DNA of 33,055 nucleotides from Sedimentisphaerales bacterium (GTDB lineage: Bacteria > Planctomycetota > Phycisphaerae > Sedimentisphaerales > Anaerobacaceae). The stretch is from assembly GCA_029907605.1 (NCBI GenBank), contig JARYLO010000016.1, positions 1-33,055 on the forward strand, read 5' to 3'. Numbering within the stretch: position 1 is the first letter of the stretch; each line of letters starts with the position of its first letter. Made by a program: the position numbers and the translations under genes. Below are positions 7,211 to 15,553 of this stretch, piece after piece. The notes under the pieces were generated by a model that saw only the letters and a list, made by a program, of their open reading frames with translations, ran no database searches and was not told where the DNA came from.

Positions 7211-9079
7211 GTGGACAGGGTCGAGAGATCCATATTCATAGTGCTGCTAGGAGCCTGTGTTGGAGGCGTGGTGCTGCTACTGGCAAGGCCCATGCCCTTA
7301 TTGCCTGCACAAGACAAGATAGATCCCTTCCCAAGAGACAGGGTCCCCACCGTCAGGATCGTCATGCCCAAGGCAAGTTGGCAGAGGATCCTGGCCAACC
7401 CATTGGCAGAGCAGTATGTCAGGGCCGAATTCTGGTTCGATGGCCATCGATACCCCAATGTGGCCGTAAGGCCAAAGGGGAATTCCTCCCTGAGGGCAGC
7501 AGCCTTCAGTGGTGACGGAAGGCTCAGTTTCAAGATCGACTTCAACATGCTCAACAAGGCACAGAACTTCTGCGGTGTAAAGAAACTGAGCCTAAACAAT
7601 GGCTGGTCAGACCCAACCCTGATCAGGGAGGTCCTGGCATACGAGATATTCGAGAACATGGGTATACCTGTCCCTAGGACGGCGTTTGTGGACCTATGGA
7701 TAAACGATCTGCACCTTGGCCTTTATACGCAGGTAGAGCAGATCGACAAGGTCTTCCTTGCCAGGTACTTTGCCAACCCGAACGGCAACCTGTACAAACC
7801 GGAGTTTGGTGCAGCCGGCCTGAACTGGACCAGGGAGGATGTAGAAAGGCAACCTAACCAGGTCAATATTGAGAACTCGCAGCGACTGCTGCAGATAAAC
7901 GTGGGCGGCTCTAGGCTCGGCGAGCTGCTTGCACTGCTGGAGGCAGAGACCGCCACCAATACCGATGCACAAGGCGCGCCGCAGGGCCGCCAGCTCATGG
8001 CTGGCTTCGGTCCGCCCATGGGCCCAGGTGGCCTGCCGTTTGTGCCCCAGCAGCAAGGCCAAGGACCATGGCCACCGCCTGATCAAGGCCCTGGACCTTT
8101 TGACCCACAGGGCATGCCAGGCCAAGGTCCTAGACCTTTTGTTGGCGGGCCCCTCGGGCCGCCAGGTTTAGGAGGTCCTCAAGGACCTCCTGGCAGGCCA
8201 CAGTTTGGCCCAGGCGGACCATTCGGCGCTAGCCTGCTCGAGTCAGTAGGACTAAAGACCAACGAAGATTATGCAGACCACCAGGCCCTGTTCAGATTGC
8301 TGGATACACTCAACCGGTGTCCTGACGATGCCTTCCCGCAGGAGATCCAGAAGGTCCTTGACGTGGATCTATGGCTTAGATACCTGGCGGTCTCTGTGGC
8401 CATAGTCCACCTGGATAATTACATAGGCATGGGCCATAACTATTACCTTTATGAATCGCAAGGCAGGTTTACCGTACTGCCGTGGGATCTGAACATGGCC
8501 TTTGGTACGTTCAACATGGGCATGCCTACAAGCTCGCCTGCTGACTACCCGATCGATCAACCCACAGTGATGCGAGATAGACCACTTGCCAGCCGCATAC
8601 TGGCATACGGGGCATTTCTGGATCGATATCATCAGTATCTTAGGCAGTTGCTGGATGGGCCTCTTGCACCTGGTCGGATCGAGTCAAGGATAGACGAGCT
8701 TGCCGACCTGGTCAGGCCCTATATCCCAAAGGAGCAACTGGCCGATTTCGAGAGGGGCCTGAATGACGGGGGCCCTTCTGCTGCCTCTATGATGCCTGGT
8801 CCTGGAGGTCCAGGCCAGGGAAGGTTTGGATTTGGACCGCCTGATCCGAATCGCCCTGTTGGGATGTTCGGTCGCAGATTCGGTGATCCAAACAATCCTA
8901 TGGCTATGAGGCCAGGTCGGATGGGAGGACCACCTGGCATGAACGCACCTGGCCTAAAGGCATTTGTGGCCAACCGTCGCACATCTATACGCAGGCAGCT
9001 TGAAGGTGAGCTGCCTACCAAGGTCAAGCAACCCACGATGTTCGGATTCCCGTTTGGTGGAGGGCCGCCCAGGCTATGA
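7211..9079 (+). CDS. CotH-family kinase-like protein with Pro/Gly-rich insertions
   Basis: This 622-residue protein starts at a GTG 3 bases after the previous stop and has an N-terminal membrane/signal segment (about 8-26). CotH-family features run in order: 'VAVRPKGNSSLR' (85-95), 'KKLSLNNGWSDPTLIREVLA' (124-143), 'GIPVPRTAFVDLWIND' (151-166), 'GLYTQVEQIDKVFLARYF' (170-187), 'HLDNYIGMGHNYYLY' (400-414) and 'VLPWDLNMAFG' (422-432). The last two carry the Asp/Asn positions expected to bind metal and ATP. CotH of Bacillus spores is an atypical secretory-pathway protein kinase. Two low-complexity Pro/Gly/Met tracts (about 255-340 and 517-580) make it longer than the ~360-residue Bacillus protein. 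It overlaps the VTC gene by ATGA. The family is clear; kinase activity is inferred. Confidence 0.88.
   Translation: MDRVERSIFIVLLGACVGGVVLLLARPMPLLPAQDKIDPFPRDRVPTVRIVMPKASWQRILANPLAEQYVRAEFWFDGHRYPNVAVRPKGNSSLRAAAFSGDGRLSFKIDFNMLNKAQNFCGVKKLSLNNGWSDPTLIREVLAYEIFENMGIPVPRTAFVDLWINDLHLGLYTQVEQIDKVFLARYFANPNGNLYKPEFGAAGLNWTREDVERQPNQVNIENSQRLLQINVGGSRLGELLALLEAETATNTDAQGAPQGRQLMAGFGPPMGPGGLPFVPQQQGQGPWPPPDQGPGPFDPQGMPGQGPRPFVGGPLGPPGLGGPQGPPGRPQFGPGGPFGASLLESVGLKTNEDYADHQALFRLLDTLNRCPDDAFPQEIQKVLDVDLWLRYLAVSVAIVHLDNYIGMGHNYYLYESQGRFTVLPWDLNMAFGTFNMGMPTSSPADYPIDQPTVMRDRPLASRILAYGAFLDRYHQYLRQLLDGPLAPGRIESRIDELADLVRPYIPKEQLADFERGLNDGGPSAASMMPGPGGPGQGRFGFGPPDPNRPVGMFGRRFGDPNNPMAMRPGRMGGPPGMNAPGLKAFVANRRTSIRRQLEGELPTKVKQPTMFGFPFGGGPPRL
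8170..8191. repeat. Perfect 9-bp inverted repeat inside cotH
   Basis: AGGAGGTCC, loop TCAA, GGACCTCCT. It lies in the first Pro/Gly-rich insertion, coding Gly-Gly-Pro-Gln-Gly-Pro-Pro. It has no following T-run, so it is not an intrinsic terminator. The arms happen to match the Shine-Dalgarno and anti-Shine-Dalgarno sequences. Confidence 0.6.
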
Positions 9080-9840
9080 TGGACAATATAGGTCGTGCCC
9101 CAGGACCTGTATTGCGGTCAGGGGCCAGGTTGGAGAGGAAGTACTTTGTGCCTGCAGACAGGATTGCACAAGCTGCTGCCATGCTATCACATTCCTGTAG
9201 GCCAGACCCTCAATTCCCATTTGGCCTGGTACAATCGATCTATTACGACACATCGGACCTAGAATTGTTTTACCAGTCCATAGATGGCATCAGGCACAGG
9301 AACAAGATCCGGATACGTTGGTACGACAAGCCTGATAGCAGATATGCCACTACGTACGTGGAGGTCAAGGCAAAGGATGGTATGGCCGGCAGAAAGGCAA
9401 GGATGCAGCTCCAGGTAGAGGTATCTAGACTAATCAACCCTTCGATTGCAGGTCCTATTGCTTATGATCAATTATGTAAGGTCTTGCTGGCCTTGGGTTT
9501 CCTACCAGCCAGGCGGATCTATCCAGTCATCATGATCAGGTATATCAGGTCTAGGTTTGTAGAGATTGCAACAGGCATGAGGGTCAGTCTCGACCGCCAG
9601 ATCGAATCGCGCCTTATAGCACCCAGAGATGCCTTTGTCTGCAACAGGGTGACCTTATCAGGGGCTGTGCTGGAGCTGAAGGGTACTGGTATGGAGCTGC
9701 CACCGACACTCTATTGGCTGTTACAGATGCAGGCCAATTGGACGCGTTATTCCAAGTATGCGGCCTGTCTAGAGGCACATATGGCTGAACCAGGCCAGGT
9801 CGGCAACTCTATGCCTTCTGGTAGGATCGATAGGGGATAG
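9076..9840 (+). CDS. VTC-domain (polyphosphate polymerase-like, CYTH-fold) protein
   Basis: This 254-residue protein matches the VTC domain that makes polyphosphate in yeast Vtc4. The basic and acidic residues lining that tunnel fold are all visible: 'LERKYFV' (19-25), 'SIYYDT' (54-59), 'RHRNKIRIRWYD' (73-84), 'VEVKAKD' (95-101), 'MRVSLDR' (168-174), 'VLELKG' (198-203) and 'YSKYAACLE' (225-233). There is no signal peptide or membrane helix, so it is probably cytoplasmic and may work at the membrane with the adjacent DUF4956 protein. The start overlaps the cotH stop by ATGA. CotH, VTC and DUF4956 genes are known to cluster in many bacteria. The preserved catalytic pattern favours an active enzyme; the product is inferred. 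Confidence 0.88.
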   Translation: MMDNIGRAPGPVLRSGARLERKYFVPADRIAQAAAMLSHSCRPDPQFPFGLVQSIYYDTSDLELFYQSIDGIRHRNKIRIRWYDKPDSRYATTYVEVKAKDGMAGRKARMQLQVEVSRLINPSIAGPIAYDQLCKVLLALGFLPARRIYPVIMIRYIRSRFVEIATGMRVSLDRQIESRLIAPRDAFVCNRVTLSGAVLELKGTGMELPPTLYWLLQMQANWTRYSKYAACLEAHMAEPGQVGNSMPSGRIDRG

Positions 9841-9858
9841 TTTTTGAGGAGATGTCAG

Positions 9859-10533
9859 ATGGTGTTAGCAGCGTCGGTCTTAACAAGCAAAGGTTTACTG
9901 ATAAGTACGTCCCAGATCGCCATATCGCTTGCCGCCTCCTTGGCTGCGTCGATAGTGGTCTTTCTGATGTACCATATATTCTATGGATCCAGGAACATAG
10001 GTGCAGGCGTGGACAGGACCTTCCTGATAGGAGGGCCTGCTATAACTGCCCTTTTCCTTGGCATACAAAGCTCGATACCACTCTCACTAGGACTATTAGG
10101 TGCCTTGTCCTTTGTCAGATTCAGGACGCCTGTGAAGGATCCTGCTGAGATAGGGTTTCTACTACTGTTGATCGCCTCCTCCATAGGCGCAGCTACTGGT
10201 ACATATGCCATCATGATCATATTGCTGGCAATCGTGCTGGCGTGCCTGACCGTCCATTGGCTTATAAAGAGGCGATTTACGTTGGGCAGGTTCACTGACC
10301 TGATAGTATCCATGGATAGGACGGTATTTACAGGATTGGAGCCACGTCTTAGGGTATTGCTTGGCAGGCAACTTAAGCACATACAGATGAAGACACTGAC
10401 CGTGATGGATGGAAGGATCTCCGTGCATTACCAGTTCAAGACCGCGAATGACCTTGATCGATGCCAACTGGCCAAGGCCATTACTGACCTAGCAGCCCCT
10501 TCGAACGTGGAGGTGTTCATAGGTCCTGCCTAG
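9859..10533 (+). CDS. DUF4956 membrane protein
   Basis: I chose the ATG at 9859 because GAGGAG (9846-9851) lies 7 bases before it. A TTG at 9844 is possible but sits before that site. The product is 224 residues with about four membrane helices (roughly 20-40, 55-80, 95-112 and 114-135) and a soluble C-terminal domain of ~80 residues. The DUF4956 hallmark is 'GALSFVRFRTPVKDPAEI' (81-98). Function is unknown. The regular company of CotH and VTC proteins suggests a membrane partner for phosphate-polymer handling or for export to the envelope. It is the last gene of the operon, and its stop overlaps the end of the convergent outer-membrane protein gene by 4 bases, leaving no room for a terminator. 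Confidence 0.85.
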   Translation: MVLAASVLTSKGLLISTSQIAISLAASLAASIVVFLMYHIFYGSRNIGAGVDRTFLIGGPAITALFLGIQSSIPLSLGLLGALSFVRFRTPVKDPAEIGFLLLLIASSIGAATGTYAIMIILLAIVLACLTVHWLIKRRFTLGRFTDLIVSMDRTVFTGLEPRLRVLLGRQLKHIQMKTLTVMDGRISVHYQFKTANDLDRCQLAKAITDLAAPSNVEVFIGPA

Positions 10534-11783
10534 AAACTGAGCCTCAGGCCTGCATATATGTTTGTGTCATACCTGAATTGCCCAAAGAAGGTATGCCTTC
10601 TGGGGCCGGTGAATATGTTTGCGCCAAGATCGAACGTCATGTGATCCGAGGCCTTGTACCTTAGGTGTGGCCGCAGATATGCGTCCTCGTCCGATGGGCC
10701 GTAGTAACAGAATAGTGAACAGACCAGGTCCTGGTTCATCTGCAGGCTGGTAAGGCTGACGGTCAAGACCTGCCTGGTCTGATCCCTTGCGGTATCTAAG
10801 GGGGCTGTTGCGATGTAGTCGTCGTAGTCCAGGATATGTTCGATGTAGTACTGCAGGCCTGCAGTCAAATCGTGCATGATCTCCATTCGATAGCCGATAA
10901 GCCACCTCAGCTCTGAGTTGTTGACCAATGGGTCGTCACCATGGGGGTCATCAGTCGATCTATACCAACCGGCCTCAAGATTAGCTATGCCCTTACCGAT
11001 GGTCGATTCCAAGCTAGCCCCATATACCTGTAGATGAGGGAAGATCGCACGGCCAGAGGTCACATCAAATCCTCCTGGGCTCTTCCAGTGTCCCCAATAA
11101 CCATAGAGGGCAAGGTCATATCTTCCTATCCTGCCTGCCAACCTGCATGCCAGCTCGTCATCTGAAAACCAATGATCGGGCCTGTCTGTCGAAAGGACCG
11201 CATCCCCGCCTGCGATCCTGCCTAGCAAGGGGCTCCAATATGAAAGGCGACTCCCATCTATATATTTGTCAGGGTCAAACTGGGGTGTATAGACGAGCGT
11301 GATATTCAGCTTGCCAAAGAATCCATTGACCCTAATCGCATCTGATGGGGCCTTAAGATACTCCATATCACGGCCTACAAAGAAGCTGACCCAATCCTTT
11401 GGGAAAAGATCGTTTATGAACAGTAGCTCGCCTGTGCCCCAGGTCAGGACCTGCCTGCCGACCCTCACATCCACCTGTTCTGTAGGGCCAAACTGGAGAT
11501 TCATGGCACGTAGCTCGCATCTGCCCTCTGCATCCACACCATCCACGACCAGGTCCGTCTTGATCTCAACCTGACCCCACTGAGGCCAGGCAAAGAGGTC
11601 CACCCTTGCCCTGCTCTCCATGATCGACACATCCTGCTGATAGGGGTCACTGGCCGTCCTCCAGCCAGACCTCTGCTCTATGAATCCATGCAAGTCCAAC
11701 TGGTCTGTCCAGCTTGCAGCCAGCCCCTCCACCGCCACTGCAAGGACGGCAAGGCATATGAGTCTAAAGGACCTGCTGTTCAC
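10530..11783 (-). CDS. Outer-membrane beta-barrel protein (DUF1302/alginate-export-like)
   Basis: The 417-residue product has a signal peptide (about 1-23, 'LICLAVLAVAVEGLAASW'). Alternating strands rich in Tyr, Trp and Asp follow, and the last residue is Phe ('YAGLRLSF'), the usual C-terminal signal for barrel insertion by BAM. The segment 'VGRQVLTWGTGELLFINDLF', followed by a conserved-looking FFVGRD...LKAPSDAIRV block, resembles barrels encoded beside MMPL transporters. The GTG start overlaps the preceding stop (GTGA), with GGGAGG 7 bases upstream. As the third gene after the MMPL transporter and LolA-like protein it probably forms the outer-membrane end of one transport route. The barrel call is strong; the exact Pfam family is less sure. 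Confidence 0.82.
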   Translation of the reverse strand: MNSRSFRLICLAVLAVAVEGLAASWTDQLDLHGFIEQRSGWRTASDPYQQDVSIMESRARVDLFAWPQWGQVEIKTDLVVDGVDAEGRCELRAMNLQFGPTEQVDVRVGRQVLTWGTGELLFINDLFPKDWVSFFVGRDMEYLKAPSDAIRVNGFFGKLNITLVYTPQFDPDKYIDGSRLSYWSPLLGRIAGGDAVLSTDRPDHWFSDDELACRLAGRIGRYDLALYGYWGHWKSPGGFDVTSGRAIFPHLQVYGASLESTIGKGIANLEAGWYRSTDDPHGDDPLVNNSELRWLIGYRMEIMHDLTAGLQYYIEHILDYDDYIATAPLDTARDQTRQVLTVSLTSLQMNQDLVCSLFCYYGPSDEDAYLRPHLRYKASDHMTFDLGANIFTGPRRHTFFGQFRYDTNIYAGLRLSF

Positions 11784-12583
11784 TCCAATGCCTCCCTTGG
11801 CGTCCTGCTGAATGAGCGATTGGTGAAGACCTCATCTGATAGGCCAATATTGTAGCGTATGTCAGAGAACTCCATCTCCGTCTGACTTCCTGTCACCAGG
11901 TCCCTCGCCACAGATCTGACAACAGTAGGGAAGTCCTGTATCCTTTCGATCTTTAGGGCCTCAATGACACGGTAGGGCTTACCTGCCTTGTCATAATACT
12001 GCATCCTCACAGGCACAAATGTGGACTTGTCTATCCCGACCAGATAGTAGCTGAACTCCACACCCTGCGGATCCTTGGGGGTGTTCTTGATTTTGTAGAA
12101 CCTCTCGTTAGCATCTGCAAGCTCATGCACGTCCTCACGCAGGGATCTGCCAGAGACATCCTCATACATGAAATCCGATCCTACAAAGCTGGTCCTCTTG
12201 TCTCCAGCAGCTATACGCCGCTCTAGGCCCAGGGCAGGTAGATACAGCCAACGATCGTCATCCTTGTCTACATGCTTGTGCACCAGGTAGGCCATCCTCC
12301 TAACCTCAGAAGGGCTCTGGAAATACACAAAATACATCTGATCTGCCCCATCCTTGATATCCTTCCTCAGTATCACAAACTGCCTGGTCTTCTTGCGCCC
12401 TTGCTTATCTGTTATGGTCATGGTCACCCGGGCCCTTCCATCGTCACCCTGGTAGTAGGCCATTTGATATGCCTTTTCCACTATCCTTTGTACATCGAGC
12501 TGGCCAGCCTGCTCATTTGGCTCACTGGCCAAGGCCCAACTGGCTACTATCGAAAGGCACATTGCTACTTTCAAGCTGCTCAT
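11780..12583 (-). CDS. Periplasmic LolA-like (outer membrane lipoprotein-sorting type) protein
   Basis: I prefer the ATG at 12583 because AGGAGG lies 7 bases upstream. The ATG at 12589 is only 1 base from that site, though it would overlap the previous stop. The product of 267 residues has a signal peptide ending near 'SWALA^SEP'. The mature part matches the LolA-like half-barrel family (PF17131 type): 'RARVTMTITDKQGRKKTRQF', 'YFVYFQSPSEVRRMAYLV', 'DDRWLYLPALGLERRIAAGD' and 'SFVGSDFMYEDVSGR'. Such proteins shuttle lipid-like cargo across the periplasm, and members beside MMPL transporters are thought to pass cargo from pump to outer membrane. The cargo here is unknown. It is translationally coupled to the barrel gene downstream. 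Confidence 0.85.
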   Translation of the reverse strand: MSSLKVAMCLSIVASWALASEPNEQAGQLDVQRIVEKAYQMAYYQGDDGRARVTMTITDKQGRKKTRQFVILRKDIKDGADQMYFVYFQSPSEVRRMAYLVHKHVDKDDDRWLYLPALGLERRIAAGDKRTSFVGSDFMYEDVSGRSLREDVHELADANERFYKIKNTPKDPQGVEFSYYLVGIDKSTFVPVRMQYYDKAGKPYRVIEALKIERIQDFPTVVRSVARDLVTGSQTEMEFSDIRYNIGLSDEVFTNRSFSRTPREALE

Positions 12584-12585
12584 AG

Positions 12586-15414
12586 TCATGCCTCCTTGCT
12601 GGGAGATCCTGTATCACTTGCGGCGCCATCAGGCTGCGTATCGACACATGCAGGTCTCATAGATACTAATCTGCATATTGCGGTCACAACGATTATCCCT
12701 ACGATACTGACCCATATAATCCTACCTACGGACCAAGCAGCGGCCTGTCCAAAGTTCAGGACAACTACTACCACCGTGCCAATAGCAGCAGCAATGCACG
12801 TCCCGCAGTTGCAGGCCGCAGCCACAGGCGTTCGACCAGGCCTGAACGCCCAATTCTCGATCAATGTCAGTATCGCAGGCAATGCTACCAAGGTCACCAG
12901 ACCAGACATTGCGAGTATTGCGCACATCAATATCCCAACCGTCTTGTAAGGTACAAGTGGTGCAACCAGCAAAGGAAGGAAGCCCACTGCAATCACGATG
13001 ACATTCCTAGTAATGGCCCTGGCCGGCTCTTGGAACATGCTTATCGAGCAATGCACCCAAGAACCTGCCTGCTGATAGCTGGTCCTTGCCCTCTCCAGGA
13101 AATGGATGGCAAAATCTACGGCCATGCCCAGCGTCAAGGCACTAAGCACCGCTACAGGCATATCATAGTCCTTGCCGGACAAGCCGATCACACCGTATAT
13201 GATGACGATGGTCATGGAAAGCGGCACCATACAGAGCAGACCCCACAGTGCTGAACGGAACAGTATCACCATCATCATAAAGACGATGGCAAAACTGCCC
13301 AGCAGGGACATCACCATGCCTCTGACCATCTGCTCCTGCCATATCATGTTGATAAAGGTCAATCCCGCCCAATGGTATCTCAAGGTTACTGGAGGAGGAT
13401 GGTCTGCCAGGTACAGGTCTACGGCCCTTACCACCTTCTCCATATCCTTGTTGTCTCCACTAGGAAGTTGGAGCCATATGTTGGTCTGCTTGTAGTCGGG
13501 CGTAACAAAGTGCCATAGGTCTTGTGGTCTGTGACTGCTCTGATACTGGATCAGGCACTGTGCCACTGCAGCATCGGTATCAGGTATCCTGAAGTTGTTC
13601 GGATCACCGCCAGTCAGCTCCTGATAGACCTTCTTTACCACGTCTGGCAAGGCGTTGACCTTGCCTACCAAGCCAGACTGTACAAGGTGAGCCTCCAGAC
13701 TGGAGACATAGTGCAACATCGATGGCTGTTGGAACGTATCCTCTTGCCTGCGGAGCTCCTCTAAGGACTCCACGAATCTTGCTAGCGCATCCGCGTCATC
13801 AGGCCCTGCCTGGGCCTGGAGTGTGTTTGCCCTTTCGATAGCAGTCTCCAACCAGACTGCCCTTGTGGTATTGGGATCCACCTCCTGGCTTACCTGTTCA
13901 ATGACCCTCCTGACCACCTCAGGCCTGGCCATATCCGAACTGGCTAGACCAGAGATGAACCCATCGTCTACAACGGAGGGCATGGCATCTTCCAGTACCA
14001 GGTATGCCATGTATGTGCCACCAAAGTGCTTGTTGAGTTCTATGTCTGCCTGCCTGATGGGATGTCTGGTGGAGAACCATTTTGTTGGGTTATCGTTGAC
14101 AGTGATCTTGGTCATGCCGTAGACACCCAAGCAGCATAGCAGTGCAAGGCAGATCACAATAGGCCTGGCAGCCGTACAGGTAAAGCTGCCCATCCAACCC
14201 AGGAACCTCACCACCAGGCCCTGCCTTCCCACCTCCTGATCTACCGCAGCAGCACCAAAGCCCAGCAGGTACCTTTCGCTCAGAAGCATCACATAGGCCG
14301 GTATGAATATGACCGTAACCACCCAGGCGATCATCACGCCTATGGCCACGAACACGCCAAAGACCTGCACCGGTGGTATCGGCGTCAGGGCCAGGGAAAG
14401 GAATCCTGCAGCAGTAGTCAGGGATGTAAACAACATGGGCCTATGCAGTTCAGACATCATCTCAGCGATCGTCTGCCTGCGGCCTTTTTCGTGGGTATAT
14501 CGATCAAAGAATGCCGATAGTATGTGCACCGAATCCGTAACGGATATGGGCATCAGGAATATCGGGATCATTGAACTCATGATATGCACAGGGAAGCCCA
14601 GGCCTATCAGCAGGCCCATGGTGGTTAAGACCGCCACCAAGGCCACAATCATCGGGGCAATGATAAGCCCCAGCTTCCTGAAGAAGGTCCATTTCAGCAG
14701 GAATATCACAAACATCGCCAGGGGCGCAGATATCGCCATCTGCACAAACATCTCGTGGCCAAATGTGTCCTCTGCCACGGCCAGGCCAGTGATGAAGTAC
14801 TGATCCCCCTCCTGGCTGGTCTCGAGTCTGGACGTCAGATCTTTGTAGAGCTCATGACTGACCGTCTTGCTGGTAATTGGTATAAACAGACAAAGTGCCC
14901 TGCCATCCTCCGAGACCATCGTACCAACCAGCAAAGGATTGGACATGACCTTCTGCTTGATCTGATCTGCCTCTTGCTCCGTGGAGACCGGTCCAGACAT
15001 GAGCCATTCAAACCTGATCTGGCCTGGGCCTGCCTGGCTGATGTGGTCGAGCGCAGAAGGTGCGATAAGGTCTATCCCCACCACGCCCTCGTTCGGGTCT
15101 CTTGTGCTATGCCACGACTTGAGGTATTCGGCGATCTGGTAGATGCGATTGAGGGATGCGACGTTAAAGACACCATTGGGGTGGGTCTTGTTGACAACAC
15201 CCAGCACAACCATGTCGCTGAGGCCGAAGGTCCGCTTGGCTTGATCATGGAAGACGCGGACAGGGGCCTGAGCAGGGAGCATATTCTCCGGATCTGTATC
15301 TACCTTGATACCCCCAATGAGGGTCCCCAGTCCAACTGTAATTATTCCTAGTACTATGGCTACGGCCCTTGGTCGATCAAGGGCAAGGCCTGTCAAGGAT
15401 CTGCCGAATTCCAT
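12586..15414 (-). CDS. RND/MMPL-family transporter
   Basis: This 942-residue protein has the duplicated RND layout. TM1 (about 18-36) is followed by a large periplasmic loop (about 37-225) and a block of helices (226-385). A second periplasmic loop (about 440-690) and a second helix block then run to the C-terminus. Proton-relay-type Asp residues occur in both halves: 'SVTDSVHILSAFFDRY' (D294) and 'GMAVDFAIHFLERA'. There is no sign of an adjacent membrane-fusion protein, so it is closer to MMPL/HpnN-type lipid exporters than to AcrB-type drug pumps. A promoter lies ~28 bases upstream. The LolA-like and barrel genes follow in the same operon. The substrate is probably hydrophobic, but that is inference. 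Confidence 0.9.
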   Translation of the reverse strand: MEFGRSLTGLALDRPRAVAIVLGIITVGLGTLIGGIKVDTDPENMLPAQAPVRVFHDQAKRTFGLSDMVVLGVVNKTHPNGVFNVASLNRIYQIAEYLKSWHSTRDPNEGVVGIDLIAPSALDHISQAGPGQIRFEWLMSGPVSTEQEADQIKQKVMSNPLLVGTMVSEDGRALCLFIPITSKTVSHELYKDLTSRLETSQEGDQYFITGLAVAEDTFGHEMFVQMAISAPLAMFVIFLLKWTFFRKLGLIIAPMIVALVAVLTTMGLLIGLGFPVHIMSSMIPIFLMPISVTDSVHILSAFFDRYTHEKGRRQTIAEMMSELHRPMLFTSLTTAAGFLSLALTPIPPVQVFGVFVAIGVMIAWVVTVIFIPAYVMLLSERYLLGFGAAAVDQEVGRQGLVVRFLGWMGSFTCTAARPIVICLALLCCLGVYGMTKITVNDNPTKWFSTRHPIRQADIELNKHFGGTYMAYLVLEDAMPSVVDDGFISGLASSDMARPEVVRRVIEQVSQEVDPNTTRAVWLETAIERANTLQAQAGPDDADALARFVESLEELRRQEDTFQQPSMLHYVSSLEAHLVQSGLVGKVNALPDVVKKVYQELTGGDPNNFRIPDTDAAVAQCLIQYQSSHRPQDLWHFVTPDYKQTNIWLQLPSGDNKDMEKVVRAVDLYLADHPPPVTLRYHWAGLTFINMIWQEQMVRGMVMSLLGSFAIVFMMMVILFRSALWGLLCMVPLSMTIVIIYGVIGLSGKDYDMPVAVLSALTLGMAVDFAIHFLERARTSYQQAGSWVHCSISMFQEPARAITRNVIVIAVGFLPLLVAPLVPYKTVGILMCAILAMSGLVTLVALPAILTLIENWAFRPGRTPVAAACNCGTCIAAAIGTVVVVVLNFGQAAAWSVGRIIWVSIVGIIVVTAICRLVSMRPACVDTQPDGAASDTGSPSKEA

Positions 15415-15441
15415 TTCTTAGCCCCATCTTAGGTGGCCCCA

Positions 15442-15469
15442 ATTGTACAGACAGATCCCTAACGGTCAA
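15442..15469 (-). promoter_or_regulatory. Promoter of the MMPL / LolA-like / barrel operon
   Basis: On the minus strand TTGACC (15464-15469) is followed by 16 bases and TACAAT (15442-15447), 5 of 6 at both boxes. Transcription would begin near 15435, giving a leader of about 20 bases. A second TTGACA (15473-15478) just upstream has no well-placed -10. Confidence 0.55.
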
Positions 15470-15485
15470 GGGTGTCAATCTGCGC

Positions 15486-15517
15486 AAAAAACCAGGGGGT
15501 AGCACAAGCTACCCCCT
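15486..15517 (-). terminator. Rho-independent terminator after gspD
   Basis: Read on the minus strand, a perfect 10-bp stem AGGGGGTAGC / GCTACCCCCT with loop TTGT is followed two bases later by six T's. It lies 37 bases past the gspD stop and closes the type II secretion operon before the MMPL promoter. Confidence 0.88.
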
Positions 15518-15553
15518 CTTCAGGAGACGCTCCACAGGCTAGGAATAGTGGTA

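Noticed and set aside
6790-7659. 289-residue minus-strand ORF opposite the secreted protein and cotH genes
   Set aside because: It lies wholly antisense to two well-supported genes and its translation (Ser/Leu-rich, no domain) looks like a shadow.
15473-15478. Second TTGACA upstream of the MMPL operon
   Set aside because: No -10 at 15-19 bases; the neighbouring TTGACC fits TACAAT better.
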